Positions 26,001-41,000 of a stretch of 64,000 nucleotides of DNA are shown piece by piece; the stretch's first letter is position 1; each line of letters begins with the position of its first letter. A model generated the notes under the pieces. That model was not told the origin of the DNA and searched no databases. It saw only the letters and a list, made by a program, of their open reading frames with translations. The stretch comes from Areca catechu (lineage: Eukaryota > Streptophyta > Magnoliopsida > Arecales > Arecaceae), in assembly GCA_021397845.1 (NCBI GenBank), contig CM038042.1, positions 33,614,418 through 33,678,417 of the forward strand. Direction: 5' to 3'. Both the position numbers and the translations under genes were made by a program.

Positions 26001-29000
26001 CATCTCCATCGGAGCACTCAGTTCATTCATATTCAGATACTAGGAAGAATGGTGCTAGTGCTTTTTCAGATAGTGGGAAATCTAGTGATCAGGAAGGGAC
26101 TAGAGGACAGGAGACCCAATTGTCTATTCATCTTTGATTCACTGGTGAGTCACAGTTTAGTCATGCCATACAAGATACAGACCATGATGCACTAGCTGGT
26201 AGATCTCGTGATGATACGATTCTATATAGATGATGGGCTCTGCGAGGTCATTCGAGATATGATGTAGCTGCAGCTCTTGCACGTGGAGTAAGATCCATGA
26301 ATGTATCAGGATCATCCTTATATTCAGGATCCTCTTACTCGTAGCTACCGGTAGCTTGTGATCTATATGGTCCATATAGTGCATCTAAGACATCTTCTAG
26401 TGGTTATTATCCCATGCAGTCCGGAGCATCTTACGGATTTGATTTTGCTACTGGTATATTTGGATAGGCCTCTACATAGCCATATCATCAGTCTGGATAC
26501 CTCTTAGAGTCGGGACCTCAGCGAGGGATCTGTGATGAGTTATGATCCATCATGCATACCTCCTAGAATGAGCTTACAAGAGTATTATGCTGTCTGGTTA
26601 GATGAATTTACTGATATTCCTCAGCATATTAATGATTTCGATATTTATGGACATCTATTTTGACTCGATTCTAAATATTGGTATGTAATTATGTTTATAT
26701 TTTACCTTTTACTTTCATTAATTACCGGTAATTTTACTTTACTTGTAATTTTATATTTTACTTTAATTAAAATTAATGGATGGAAGCTTACTTTAATGTG
26801 TTAGAATTTTTTAAATCCTAAAATTTGAATCCTAAAATTTGAATCCTAAATCTTAAACCCTAAATCCTAAACCCTAGACCCTAAAAAAAAATCCTAAATT
26901 CTAAAAAAAAAAAAGGCCCGGCATGTCTATCGTACCGACACACGGTTTGGTATGGTACAATACCGGTACCGTACCGGTCTAGTGCCAGTATGGGTCCCGA
27001 TACCAGTACCGGGATCCTTGGTACTAAGTCTTGGTTTGGTATTGGTATAGTATAGTATTGTCTAGTATGGGGTAGTATGTATTGGTATGGTGAACTATGA
27101 TTGAAACTAATAACTTTACAAAATGAAAAATGTAGGTATGCAAAGTATGGTCAATATGGTACTATCAGTGCCCACTAGTAAGGCTGGTATATGCTGGCAC
27201 GGGTTTTAGTGTCTGGTAGCCATACCAGTGTTAGTTTTGAATTAAATTGGTACTGTGCTAGTTGTACCATCCTATTCTACTGTTTTTGAATCCATGCTTG
27301 CAAATGTCATGAATGAAAGGATGTTTAGCTAGATGGAATGCTAGTGAAATAAAAAGAAGAAAATTTGAAAGCGGAGGAGACAAAGGAAGACATACTAAAT
27401 TAGGACTACTTGAAAGGGTGAGTATTTTATGCAGACTTGATAGTAGTGCACCAATGTAAAAGATAGACTAGTTGGTAATGGTATTGGCAGGTAGTTTCTT
27501 TTTATTTATCTTTAGGCGCCACTGAAACTTTAAAATATAATGGAATAGGGTTGAGGAAGAGAAGGAACTTCTAGAAAAATTATGGCTAGATTGTAGTAGT
27601 TTTATCTAGTGCAAATTTGGAAGTGGACAAGGTTTTTAATCCAGGTATCGAACTTCGTACTATTTTTCCATTGGAATGGTATTGCATTGGTGCGATATTG
27701 GTATCGACCAAGGTCTGCAATCTTGGTACAGAGTACTATATTGATACTTACCAATTTGGTGCCATATGGTATGTATCTCAATTGAGACAACTACCATCCC
27801 TTTTTTCACTTTTTATTATGATACCATCCAAATTGGTATGGTATGGTACTTTCTTTTTTTCAGCCGGTATTGGGCAGTTTTGCTTAGTTCGGATTGGTAC
27901 AAGCTGATTTGACTCATATACTAAACCAAACCTTAGTATTGTATGGTACAATATGATAGGTATGGGTCAGTTTGGCAGACCTCGATACCAATTGGACGTA
28001 CCAAAACTGACATTACCACAAAATGAAAAACCATTGGTGGTATGGTATGCACCGGTATACATCAACATGCTTCAATACAAACTGGTACATCTGATACAAT
28101 ATTGGTATAGTTGTTTTGGCATCCTAGCAGCTATACTAGTGCTTTTTTTAGTTCAGGAATGGTATGGTATAGTACAAGCCGTACCATCTCACTTCTGTAG
28201 TTTTGGAAACCATGGAACTAGGTGAACTATATTTCGAACTTTCACATTAATTGTATATCTTTCAGATTTTCCAAGGGCATTGTGAAATGTTTTATCAAAC
28301 ATTGAACTTTATGGTAGTCAGTTTTGGTTTTGGTAGAGTTGATGTGAGGAACTGAAAAGTGCTGGTTAATATGTTATGTCAAAAATATCTTTACATATTT
28401 AAAAGTGTGCTTTATAATCCTCAAGTGGGTCTTTTGTGGTTATCACATATTTAACGTTGGCATTTGTATATGTGATGTTTGTGATTGGTTAGTGCATGAT
28501 TGAGGACTGATTTTAGATTTGTGGGTCAAATTTTAGATTTTTTCTTTTTTCTCTTAATGTCAGAACTTGTTCATAGATTTGATTTTTGCTTTATTTATGA
28601 AGTTGGTTTGTGGGATCAGTCTAAGTTAGGTTATGGTTGGTTAGAAATTTTTAGATATGCCAACATGGCCTCAAAAGAGAGAATAAAAAAAGAAACTTCA
28701 ATTTTATTTTTTTGTACAAAACCTATTTAATTTTGAAGCAATAGATGCAACAATTTCCCAGCTAATCGAAATTTAGAAAGACCGGCATGCATTGTAGTAT
28801 CTGCATTAAGGGTGGAACTGGGCAGGGTCAGGCCTGGCCTTACCCCTACCCGAGCCTGGCACGAAATAATTTTTAGGCTTCGGGCCGGGCTTAGGCCCGA
28901 ACTATTTATAAAAACCTGGTCCGAGTCCAAGCCCAAGCCTGATTGGGCCAGCCCGATTCAAGGCCCAATTTAATACCCGGCCTGGGCCCGGATGGGCCAG

Positions 29001-32000
29001 CCCAAGCTGCTGTCAGTTCAAATAACAAAAAAAAGGTATGGACCACAGTTTCTGCTTTATTCTTATAGCTGCATGTGATTTTTTTGTCTAATTTAGTAAT
29101 TTCGTACTTGTGATCTACAAAATAAGTTCAAGAAACTGACATGGCCACTTAATGGATAAGGTTTAAGTTCATTCAACTATTGAAGGTTTGTTACTGGAAC
29201 ACGTTCCAACATTCAAAGGCACTGTATTTTAAGCAACCTATATACATAGTTTGCTATGCATTGTGTCGATTCAAACTGCAAGCAGCTGGGTCATATCTGC
29301 AACTCAGATACAAGTTTTAGTGATGGTAAATTTCCAAATTCAAGATAAACCATTACATGGCTGTACATTGACATATGGATATAGCTGTTACATTTTGAAA
29401 ACAATTTGCCTTTAATATGAAAGTTGACCAGGAACATACATCAAAACAAGTGACTCTGATACGAGTTTCTGATAGATTCATGAGATATCATGGCTAAACA
29501 TTATCATCTGGAAAGGCATAATTATTTCTGCTTCTGTATAGTTAATAAGATTCATATGTGATATTTGCCCCATGCCAATCACTGTCAGATGACACACTGC
29601 ATTTACTGCCTTAGTTAAAATAGGAAGCAAAGCAACAGAATATGGGATGATGATTTTATGTGCTTCAGAAGGAGGATAGCAGATCTTGACATTCAAATAG
29701 AAATTCTGCACAAGTTTTTATATCCGATACCTGACACAAATTTGTCAAATTTACCTATAATTGGACCATTGAACAGATAGTTTCACCAAGTAAGAAAGTA
29801 AGACAGTAATTTATTTGCTAAAAAGCATAATACATGGCTTGCTTATGTAATTAATATGTAACATTTGCCCACTTCCTGATGATGGTTCACCATCATATGG
29901 TTGTCTTTGGAATGCTCCCCATGACATGGGTCCTCCATTCAACGATTTGGCTAGTAGCCATCTGACTATAGGAACCTGAATGGAATGGGATGGATGTATG
30001 TGGCTTCTAATCAAGGAATGAGGTAACATTCATGCAAAAAATAAGATCCAAAGAGTAATTGAAAGCTACCATCAAGATTAGTTCGATAGTCACTGACTTC
30101 CAAGATGGGAGTTATTAGCTTCCTCAAAGAAAAAATGCAACCTCATGGAGGAAAAGGAACGAGCCTAAGGCATTATGACCTTATCATAAAAACGAGACAA
30201 TGTTTGGAAAGGATAACTGCTCCTGATGAAGATGGACGACTGAGGAATAGGTATCAAAATCCCAAAGAAATATTTATCAATTTTCTGGGACGAACCTCTT
30301 TGAAATCACCATCCAAAATGGCAGCAATATCACAAATCGATCTTTGAAAGCCATAAAAAATTAAACTTGAAATCAGAATTGGACTCCATCTACGATGAAA
30401 TCACAAACCCAAAACACCGGCAAGCTTTGGACTTGGGAGGGATTTTTTGGGACAAACCTCTAACGGCGTCGGCAGAGGTCGACTGGTCTAGAGATAAAAG
30501 GGAGAGAAGGGAGAGGCTAAGAAAGAACCCTAGAATCCAGATTCAAGAATGAGAAGTGGGAAGGGAAACAGGGAAATGGCTGGTCGCTTGTGGGAAGTGG
30601 GAAGGGAAATAGGGAATTGGGAATTGGGGTGGGGATTTTAGATTTGACTAAAGCCGGGCATGCAGGTTTTCAGGCTTGGGTTGGGCCATCATTCGGGCTT
30701 AAGCTCGGGCTAGGCCAAAGGTATACCCGAGCTTGGTCCGAAATAAAAATGGGCTCTATAATGAGGCCCAAGCCTAGCTTGATCTATTGCGGGCCTAGCT
30801 CGAAGCCCGACCCAAATTTGGGCCTGCCTTGGTTCCACCCTCAGTCTGCATGGAAACAAGGGGAGAGGCAAGGGGCATATGGATGCCCCAAGTGATGAGA
30901 GGATGGATCAGACATCCATTTCCTCTATTTGACTAGGTTCATTATGCTACCAAAGGGCTATCTATTGGGTGGAACACTTACTTTTCTTGTACCAGGGACT
31001 TCATCTGATGGCCTATTTTTGTGGAACTAATCTTAGCTATTCATTAAATGTACTTACTAATGGCTAACTATGGCAATATAAGCAATAGAAAGCTGAAATA
31101 AAGGCTAAAAATCTGTTCTTGGTAATTCCTAAAATCAATGTGCACATTTGCTTCCATGGCACATGTCTCATCATCGCCCTAGGCATGGAGGACTTTGATT
31201 GGTTCCAACATTATACAAACCCAAAGTGTCATTTCCACTACATGTTTTTTCTTTTGCACTTGATTTGATCACTATCAATTTCTTGATTGTGCCTCAGATT
31301 TCATTTTGTTGTCAAATTTGCTCTGATATTTTAAGTTCATTTTTTATATCTTTTTCTTAATACAAGAATGCAGTTCATCTGTTTAAAGTTCATATTTCAC
31401 AGATAAGTTTGTTAGACAGACAAGAGCTTCAGCAAAGGATAAAATGTTTTGCACAAATCGTCCTCACGAGCATTGGCTTAATAATCAACCTCCAAAGAGA
31501 ATTGATCTTCAGAAAGCTCTTGGGAATCATCTCTCTTGGAAGGAACGGTAGGCGATGCATTTTATATTGTACTAATCATCACATTTTACATAGTTTATGA
31601 AATATTCGATGCCAAAAAGCAATAGCAGAGTTATTGAGTTTACATTCTTTTCATAAAAAAATGAATGTGGGTGCAAGTCTTTATATAAGTTGATACAATA
31701 GTCAATATGTTGATGACAATTGAAAATGATGCAAAAGGGTTGTGCATTTGGGATAGATAAAATGCCAAATGAAATTATGAGTCAGTGTATGCGGTAATGA
31801 AAAATTTGATTGAACCAAAGGTTGAAGTGTTGGTATTGGAAGCATGATGGTATGGTACAATACCACACCAGCACATGGTACATCTCTTCGGTACCAATAT
31901 AGAAAAATAGAGGTGAAATGCCATGTGTGTGTTCATTGCCAAAATGGGAGTTGTACCGGTACCAATACCTTACTGGTAAGATCTGATACAGCAGGTATGG

Positions 32001-35000
32001 ATTTGCATGCATCAGTGTTTAAATCTTGGATAAAACAAAGAGAAATAATAACGACAATTTCAATGAATTAATTTGTTATAATGTGAGGAAAGTCAATAAC
32101 AGAAGTTATTAGCTTAGACTGTTGATAGAATGATATAGAGAGAAATGGAAAACACTGAATTTATTCTTTCTCAAATTGGAGAAAGCATATGATAGATTGA
32201 TAAGAAGGTAATACGTGTATGGATGATATATTGAAATTATGGATATTGAAATATTATGGACATATTTTTGCTAGGGTACTAATGAGCAATAGGAGTAGCT
32301 GCGACATGATAAGTGAATTTCCACTGAAGGGATCTTACATAAGTATCAGCACCAAGCCAGTATTTTTATACAGTACCCATGGATGAACTTATTGCTAGTA
32401 CTCAATAGTATGTATCATGGTGTACGTTGTTTGCAGATGTAAAAATATGGACTTGCAAATAGAATGAAATTTAAAGATGCTGAATGCAATTTGAAAATGA
32501 GTTCCAGACCCAGATTAATGGACAAGGGATATAAACAATAGATCACTTTGTTTTGTAGGATGTATTGAAGAAAGAATATGTAACAAACTTAACAAATTAG
32601 ATAGGGTAGGTGCTTTTGGAGTATTATTGTAATTAACACAAGGTCTGGAAGTAATATAAAATGTTAATAAGATCTCCTATGCTATATTGCTTAGATATTG
32701 AATGATAAACTGGGTGCAGTCAAATACGATTGTATCAGTGGCAAGAATGTTGAGATGATGTGGCAAAACTTGAAAGGGTAAGGTGAAGATCAAGGGTAAT
32801 AAGAACTATTGGAGTTAACTTGATTGAAGAATGTGTGATGTAGAGCCAATTTAGATGGTATGGGTATGTGTTTCAAAAATGAGGAGGCTCTCATAAAGAG
32901 AATTATTGAGGACAAGGCTCTCTTGTCATCCTTGTCATGGATTTTGTTGGAGCATTATTGAAGATTGTTAAGAATCTGCTTACATGGATTCCTTGTTAGG
33001 CTTTCATATACCTTTCCCTCCTATGGAACTTTTTAAGTCAAAACCGGTTCTTTTGCAAGTATACCCCTTGAAAGTTTGAATTTTGCATGCAGGACCTGTT
33101 ACTGTGTTATTCATGAACACCATTTTTTGTGCACCGATACCATTGCAGTTAACCAGCCACTAACTGCTATTTTTTTCTTGACACAGTGACACAAACACCC
33201 TTGAGATCTGATGGGTATTCTTTCTTTCTTTTTCTTTCTTTTTTTTTTTTTTTTGCAGATTAACTTCTAACTCAAGTTAAATGACTCTACTCATGTTTTG
33301 GACTGATTAATACTAACAGTAGCTAATGGCAAGGCCCTGATTCAAAAAATTGTTTGAAAGGGTCATGCAAAATGCAACATGACAGGGTCATACATGCAAA
33401 TATGGAACTTTCCAAATGTATTCATGCAAAAAACCTTAAAGTATTTGTTTTTCAGCCCTAGCATGCCATTGTTTTTCTTCATTCCTTGCTTTAGAGTTCG
33501 TGTTCCAAAATTTTTTTATTCTATGAGCAATTGGAATTGTCACATTTACATCTGAGGACCTTTAATTCTGCATAAACATTCTTGTTCCATTATTATGGAG
33601 CTGATGAACATTTTGTAGAGACATATAACAACCCTTCTATTAAGAAGTCTTTTCAGTAGTGATTGTCTATACTGTGTTGATGACTCTCTTCATCAAAATA
33701 TAAGCCAATTACTTATGCTTCAATTGCATCTGTTTGGTGAAATTACCCCAAAGTTAGAGATATGTAAGGAAAGGCACAAGGCGGGCAGATAAGAATACAG
33801 TTTTTATTGATCATGTATGTAAATAACAAAAAGAAGTGAAAGAAAATATGAAGATGTGGTATGGAATATAAGAATGGATGGAAAGGTGAAGAGGAGGGAT
33901 GGCACATGCACACATGAGAGAGAGAGAGAGAATGGTGACAAGCAAGAATTGATAAATTGGTTTAAGAGTGATGGAATCAAAAAAAAAGAGAGGAATGAAA
34001 GAAGAAAGGAGGTAATCAAATATGGGAAGAATGGTTTATGTTACCTACAATGATACTAATTTGTTTTTTTCAGATTAACATGTCCTTCCAATCTAAAATC
34101 ACTATTGGCATTAATTATCTTTGAATATTAGAGGACAAGGAATATCATGTCTTGCTGTTTTTCTATTTGATATATCTGTTTCATATTTCTTTTGTCAAGT
34201 TTATTGTGACTGTTATGACTATTATATCCCTTAATGCGTAACCGTTATATTGCGATGGCACTACATGTTGGCCCCCCTTTCTAGTGCATCTTGTGTGCAT
34301 CTTGTTTTTGCTTGGCAAAGACACTAAGCAGTATTTTTAACTTGTTTATTGCCTCCTGACTTTTGCATGTCTATCTTCTTGTTCGGCCAATTTATATCAA
34401 AGATAGATACGTGAAAGTGGTATTTGAAGGGATAACTAATTTTAGACTAGTTGGTGTGAGAAAACATTCTAAGGAGTGAAGGGGTGTTTCAGTAAATGTT
34501 TCCTTAGAATAATTTTTGGTTATTTAGGTTTGCTCATTTTAAAATACTTCAGAAAAGTATAGTATATGCATGTGTCAAGTTTATTCAGGCAGAAACTACT
34601 AAAATAATGGTTTTCAGGTTTCGTATGTCATCATGTACTAATAAGTTATTCTCCTGTATTATTTGATTTGTCATAGCCTCTTTAAGGAAATCCTTCTAAT
34701 CATGATTCCAATCATTGCAGGTATCCTCCTTTCTTTGATGATATTGCAGCACGTTTGCTCCCAGTCATACCCCTAATAATTTATAGGCTCATTGAGAATG
34801 ATGCCACAGATATTGCCGATAGAGTTCTTCATATTTATTCTCCACTTCTGGCCTTTCATCCTCTGAGATTTTCATTTGTCCGTGACATTCTTGCATATTT
34901 TATGGTCACCTTCCAAGCAAGCTAATTGTACGGATACTCAATGTGCTTGATGTTCCAAGGCAACGACTCCTCTTCCTTTTTTTGTTTTTAAGACTGACTT

Positions 35001-38000
35001 AATTTTCTCAAAATGTTCCATTGACACTAGTTTTTTTTTTTTTTCTCAGATACCTTTCTCGGAGTCATTTCCAAAACTTGTTGGTTCATCAAATCCTGCT
35101 GTCTGCCCTCCACTAGACTACTTTGCTACCCTTTTACTAGGCCTTGTGAATAATGTCATACCCCCTCTAAGTAGTAAGTCAAAGTCAGATTCAGCAGTAG
35201 ATCCTTCTAGCAGTTGTGGACGTCCAGTTCAAAATAAATGTCAATCATCTTCACAGCCTGGCACAACCAACATTTCTGATGGGCAGAAAGCATTCTATCA
35301 AAATCAGGACCCTGGGACATACACACAGCTTGTCCTGGAAACAGCGGCTATTGAGATCCTTTCACTTCCAGCATCAGCTTCCCAAGTAGTAATTTCACTT
35401 GTTCAAATTGTTGTTAATGTACAGTCAACACTAATTCAGTCCAGCAATGGGCAACATGGAGCATCAAGTGGACTTGGGCAAAATCTGGTCTACCAACATC
35501 TCCATCTGGTGGCAGTACCGAATCCTTGAGCACAAACCGTTCAACTTCTTCAGCAACTGGAATCAATGCCACCAATTTTGTTTCCAAAAGTGGGTACTCT
35601 TGCCAGCAATTATCATGTCTGATGATCCAAGCTTGTGGCCTTTTGCTAGCCCAGCTGCCACAAGAATTTCACATGCAGCTGTATTCTGAAGCAGCACGTA
35701 TCATTAAAGATTGCTGGTGGCTTGTTGATGGTAAGAGGTCACTTAAGGAGCTAGACTCTGCTGTCGGCTATGCTTTGTTGGATCCAACATGGGCTTCGCA
35801 GGATAATACATCAACAGCCATAGGTACAACTTAAAACTCTCCAGTGTTTCTTGCATGTTATCTGGAATATTCTTTGTTATTGCACTTGAACACTTGGTAA
35901 GCCTGTTTTAATGCTACCTTCAGTCACTGTCAATTCTTTCCTATAAGGGGAGCATATTGGGAGGCAGAGTTTCTTGATACAATGTTCTTCTGCTAATTTG
36001 CTAGACCAGAAATATGTCAGGAAGAATGCTTTTTCTTTTTTCTTTTTGGTTCTTTTATATTACATTCTGTGGAAGTATAAACAATTGGCATGTCAAAATC
36101 CGCCCAAAAAGAAAGAAGAAAAAAGCACCTGGCCGTCTTGGACAGGACCAAGGATGGCTAGGCTTGGCCTAGACAACACATGGAGCACTATCTATTTCTA
36201 ACAGAAAGGATTTGCTGCTTGGACGTGAATCATCATATGCATCCTGAAGTTACTGCACAAATTAATTCTGTAATTTTTACTGTACAGTTGTTTACCAATT
36301 TTTTTTTATATTTATTTAAGAAGTGTCTTTATGCCATGTTATTGTTCAATCAGTGACACTAGAGTACTTTAGGGCTCACTTGCCAAATCAGTGGCATTAA
36401 GCCAAAGCAGGACATGAGACTGGACTTCATGAGTCATAGGACCATGCAAGGTGCATGTTCCTGTTGCACAGGTCATGGGGCCCATATGCATGGGTCGCAG
36501 GTCCTATATGCATGGGTCACGGCAAGCAACCCAAGAAGGGAGATGAATTGGGTTTCAAAAACTTTTGCAAGTATATGCTAATTCAAAAACAATTTAGGTG
36601 CTAGTGATTTGCAAGTGCTTGTGTGTTATTCATGTAGTGGAAATAAATAAGTAAATGCAAAGTAAATAAGTGCAAATAAAGAGAGAGCAAGCAATCACAA
36701 ACATAAGGATATATAGTGGTTCAGTGCATACCAAAGCACTTACATCCACTCCTAGTATGCACTTACATCCACTCCCCAAGCTTCCCTTGGGAATTCATTA
36801 TAATCACACTTGATTATAGCCGATTAGTTTTCCGGGCTCACTAATCAAAACCCAATTTATTTTCATTGGAACACAAGTCAAAATCCCTTTGGTTTTACGG
36901 GCTGACCAACAACCTTGTTGGTTTTGCTGGCTGACCAACAACCTAGTTGGTTTTACGGGCTCGCCAACAATCTAGTTAGTTTTACGGGCTCACCAACAAC
37001 CTTGTTGGTTTTTATACAAAGGCTAACCAATAATCTCAAGTTGGTTTTTCACAAAGGCTCACCAACAACCTTAATAAAACAAGTTAAGCACAAGTAAGAG
37101 AACACAAATAAAGCTTTTTGAATAAAAGCAAATATGTCAGTAAAGCTCTTGAATGTTGATGAAGAACTTGTTTTCAAGTTGTTGAAGCTTTTTTTAATGC
37201 TTGAAAATGTGGACTTGAAGCTCTTCTTGAAACTTGAAAGCTTGAAGACTCAACTCACTCAATAATATGAATCCTTAAAAATTTTCAATTTGATCTTCAA
37301 AGAACTTTTTAATCCATTCAAGAATTACTTTCCTTTTGAGTTTGGTGATGTTTAAATAGCCTTCTAACCCTTAAAAATCCGTTTATAGCCGTTGGAGAGG
37401 AGAATAGCCGTTAGAAACAAGTTGGGAAGTTTTGCACTTCAAAAAAACTAGCCATTACTATGCTGTCAAACCTGCAATTGTCAATACTTCAGACCATGAG
37501 CTAACATTTCAAACCTGCAGGTATCGACATTTTAGTCCATGAGTCAACACATGAGTCGACACTTATCTCCAAGTGTCGACACTTAACCAGAATCCTGAAA
37601 TTTGCTTGTTCTGTCTTCTATTTAGTCTCAGGCCTTGAGTCGACACATGAGTTGATACCTTAAATCGATATTTGGCTTCCATGAGTCGATACTTCGGTGT
37701 GCCAGCTGAAATTTTCTCTGCATATTATCCTAGACTTCTATGAGTCGACACCTTGAGTCTACATTTGACCTGACTAGTGCTGAAACTTGTCCAAACTATA
37801 ATTTTGAGCTCTTCAAGATCTTTCTTATATTTCAAAGCCCATATAACTTAAAAACTCAATAATTTAAATGGCTTTTTCAATAAGATAACAATCTTTCAAC
37901 ACTGATGAGTACCTAAATCTGATAAACACTTTTAACACATATTAGTACTCGTATATGTTTAAGTATTTTTTCATTCATCAAAATCAAGATTAGAGTCAAC

Positions 38001-41000
38001 AATCTACATTAAAAACCTAAATCTGATAAACACTTTTAACACACATTAGTACTCATGTATACTTAAGTATTTTTTCATTCATCAAAATCAAGACCAGAGT
38101 CAACAATCTATCCCTTTTTGATGATGACAAAATTTTTAATATATAAACATGTTAAACTTAAGATTTGCATGCAATAAGATCAAGACAGGGCACTCCCTTA
38201 AAATATGATCTAGAAAATATTTTTTTTTAAAAAAATGTTCAACATTTTCAAACTTTCTCCCCTTACTAATTCTTCCTTTTAAGTTCTTCTCCCTTTTGTA
38301 TATTCTTCCATTTCTCTCATATTTATCATCTCTCTCCCCTTTTCATGTTTATCATATATCTCTCTTCTTTTTGTCATCATGAAAAAGGTGGAAGTCAATA
38401 CAAAGTGAGGATAAGGTGGAAGGAATAGCAAGAAGAGTATTAAAATCCATAAAGTATGAATTTGATAAACTGAAATATACTGGTAATAAATATATATTGA
38501 TACCAAAAATATGACATACAAATGCAAAAAGTATTTAAATCTCCCCTTTTTTTGATGAAGATTAAAGAACTAAAAGTTGCTCCCCCTGAAAGCTATTTTC
38601 CTTGAATATATGGACATTATCAGCCAGAGAATTTCTTAATTTTTCATGTTAAGCATGAGGGGCCTGTTTCAAATACCAAGCTCTTTATGCAAATTGAAAA
38701 TCTGATCAAGATATGCATGATTTTCAAAACACTTTTAATATCCATTAAAAATAATTTGAAATTCATATAATTTTGGCATGAATGTAAAGAAAAGAGTCTA
38801 GAAATCATTGCATTCACTAGAATATATTAATCAAAATCAAATGAAAGCCTTATAGCCCCAAGTCAAATTATGTGAACATAAGATTCATCAAAATCAATCA
38901 CTTGTTCATTATCACATTCATTGGCTATACCCTTTTTCAATAAATATGGAAGGAGATATTTAGATTTTACCAATGTAGATAATCCTTTACCACAAGGTTC
39001 CCGGTACCGGTACTGGGAGCCGTACCAGTGGCCGGCTGGTATCGGTACGATACCGTACCGTACCGGTGGCTGGCCGTATCAGTACGGTACCATACCGTAC
39101 CGTGCCGACACGGTATGGCATTGCGTACCGGTTCTCAAACCGATACACCCAAATTTTTTTTGATTTTTTTGATGTTTTTTGTGATTTTAAGGTTTTTATT
39201 TTATTTTTAAAGGTTTAGGGTTTAGGAAGAATTTAGTATTTAAGAGTTCTAAATACTTGAAATTTAAAATTTAAGATATGTCCGATTTCAATATTTAGGA
39301 CTAAATACTAATATTTAGGACTATTTTTAATTGAAATAAAATAAAAAATGATAATTCAACTAAGATTATCGGCAATTAATAAAAGTGAAATGTAACATAA
39401 ACATATAATTACATACCAATATCTAGAATCGGGTAGAGTGACGATCTCCATAAATATAGAGATCATGTATGTACTCTGCAGAAAATTCGGCATGTCCCTC
39501 ATGCCAGGCAGCGTGATACTCCTCTAAGCTCATCCCAGGAAGTATGCATGATGGATCATAACTAATCGCATATCCCTCTCTGATGTCCTAACTCTGAGAG
39601 CTGTCCAGAGACTGATGATATGGCAGTGCAGGGGTCCATCCAAATATACCAGCAGCAAAATAGATCCATAAGATGCTCTGGGCTGCATGCGATGGTAACT
39701 ACTAGATGATGACATCTCAGATGGACCATATGGATCAGAAGCTGCCAATAGCTGCGGATAAGAGGATCCTGAATATGAAGATGATCCAGATACATTCATG
39801 GATCCTACTCCACGTGCAAGAGCTGCAGTGGTATCGTGTCCCGAACGACCACGCGGAGCCTGTCGCCTATATGGAATCGTATCACCACAGGATCTATCAG
39901 ATGGTAATCCATGATCTGTATCCTGCATGGCATGGCTAAACTGCGACTCTCCAGTGAATCGAATATGAATAGGTGGTTGCGACTCCTGTCCTTCTACCTC
40001 TCCCTGATCACTAGATCATCCACTATCTGAAGCACTATCATCACTGTTTCTGGTATCTGAATCTGAGTGGATTGAGTACTTCGATGGAGGTGCAACTCTT
40101 TCCTTTTCCTGTCTCCGGGCTACTAGATGGTGGGGAGGGACGATGTGTTGTATCTGCTGGAGTCTTATGAGGAATATGACTTGTTGTCCATTGTCCAGCA
40201 TCCACCCGTCTCACTAGCTACAAAACTGGTTGGTCGAGGAGGCGATCCTGACTCATCAAGCTCTGGTTGCTGCTGTTGAGGAATATGACTTGTTGTCCAT
40301 TGTCCAGCATCCACCCGTCTCACTAGCTACAAAACTGGTTGGTCGAGGAGGCGATCCTGACTCATCAAGCTCTGGTTGCTGCTGTTGACTCATGACCCAC
40401 CCAATCATTGGATCTTCATCCTCATCAACATATGAACTTGCAGTGGGATCGGGATATTTCAATTTTACTTCCTGAATACATTTTAGTCTCAACCTTAAAT
40501 TATATTGTATATACACAAGATCGTTGAGGGTTTCTGTTCAGACGGTTCTTTTGCTTGGAGTGGATAAGGCCAAATGTAGACCAGTTGCGCTCACATCCAC
40601 TGGATGACACCATCTGGGAGAGGATCTTCACTGCTAGAACCTTCAGATTTTTAGCAGATCCACCAAAATGCACCTACCATTCAGCTGCAAAAGACATTAC
40701 ATCATTTAGAATTTTAGATTTGGCAAAATAAAAAATTTAATCATGATATAATATTAGACTTACTCAGTAGTACCTACCAGAATTCATCTTTGATTTACTT
40801 TTGACCGCTACAGTGGATCCAAATGAATCTGTGCCCTTCCTAAAAAATTGTCTGTCAGAAAAATTTGTTAGCTTGTTGAAATTAATGCTCTTAAAAATCA
40901 TTCAATAATTTCAACCTAACTTCTTCAAAGTACATAGCAGCGATATCTGGATCGGGCTCCATCTTATATATAATATTGTGTAGGGCAGACATAAGATCGT

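Larger units (their letters stand above)
22218..27020 (+). mobile_element. Large hAT transposon, copy 1 (+ strand)
   Basis: About 4.8 kb. The 5' end (22218-22390) is rich in GAACCG/CGGTTC words and the 3' end (about 26915-27020) is rich in GGTACC words, closing with GGGATCCTTG. The inverse of that end, CAAGGATCCC, pairs with the TAAGGTTTG start. Size, end composition and gene order match copy 2 at 38993-43810, which has a perfect TSD. No TSD was found for copy 1; its right flank is made of further degenerate GGTAC repeats. It carries a broken transposase, with a hAT MITE nested at 24775-24983. Confidence 0.8.

Noticed and set aside
22210..27028. 8-bp target duplication for hAT copy 1
   Set aside because: CTTTTCAA and GTACTAAG do not match; ends were inferred from copy 2 instead.
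36895..37080. CRISPR-like array in the copia LTR
   Set aside because: Units are contiguous without unique spacers, and the context is a plant retrotransposon LTR.
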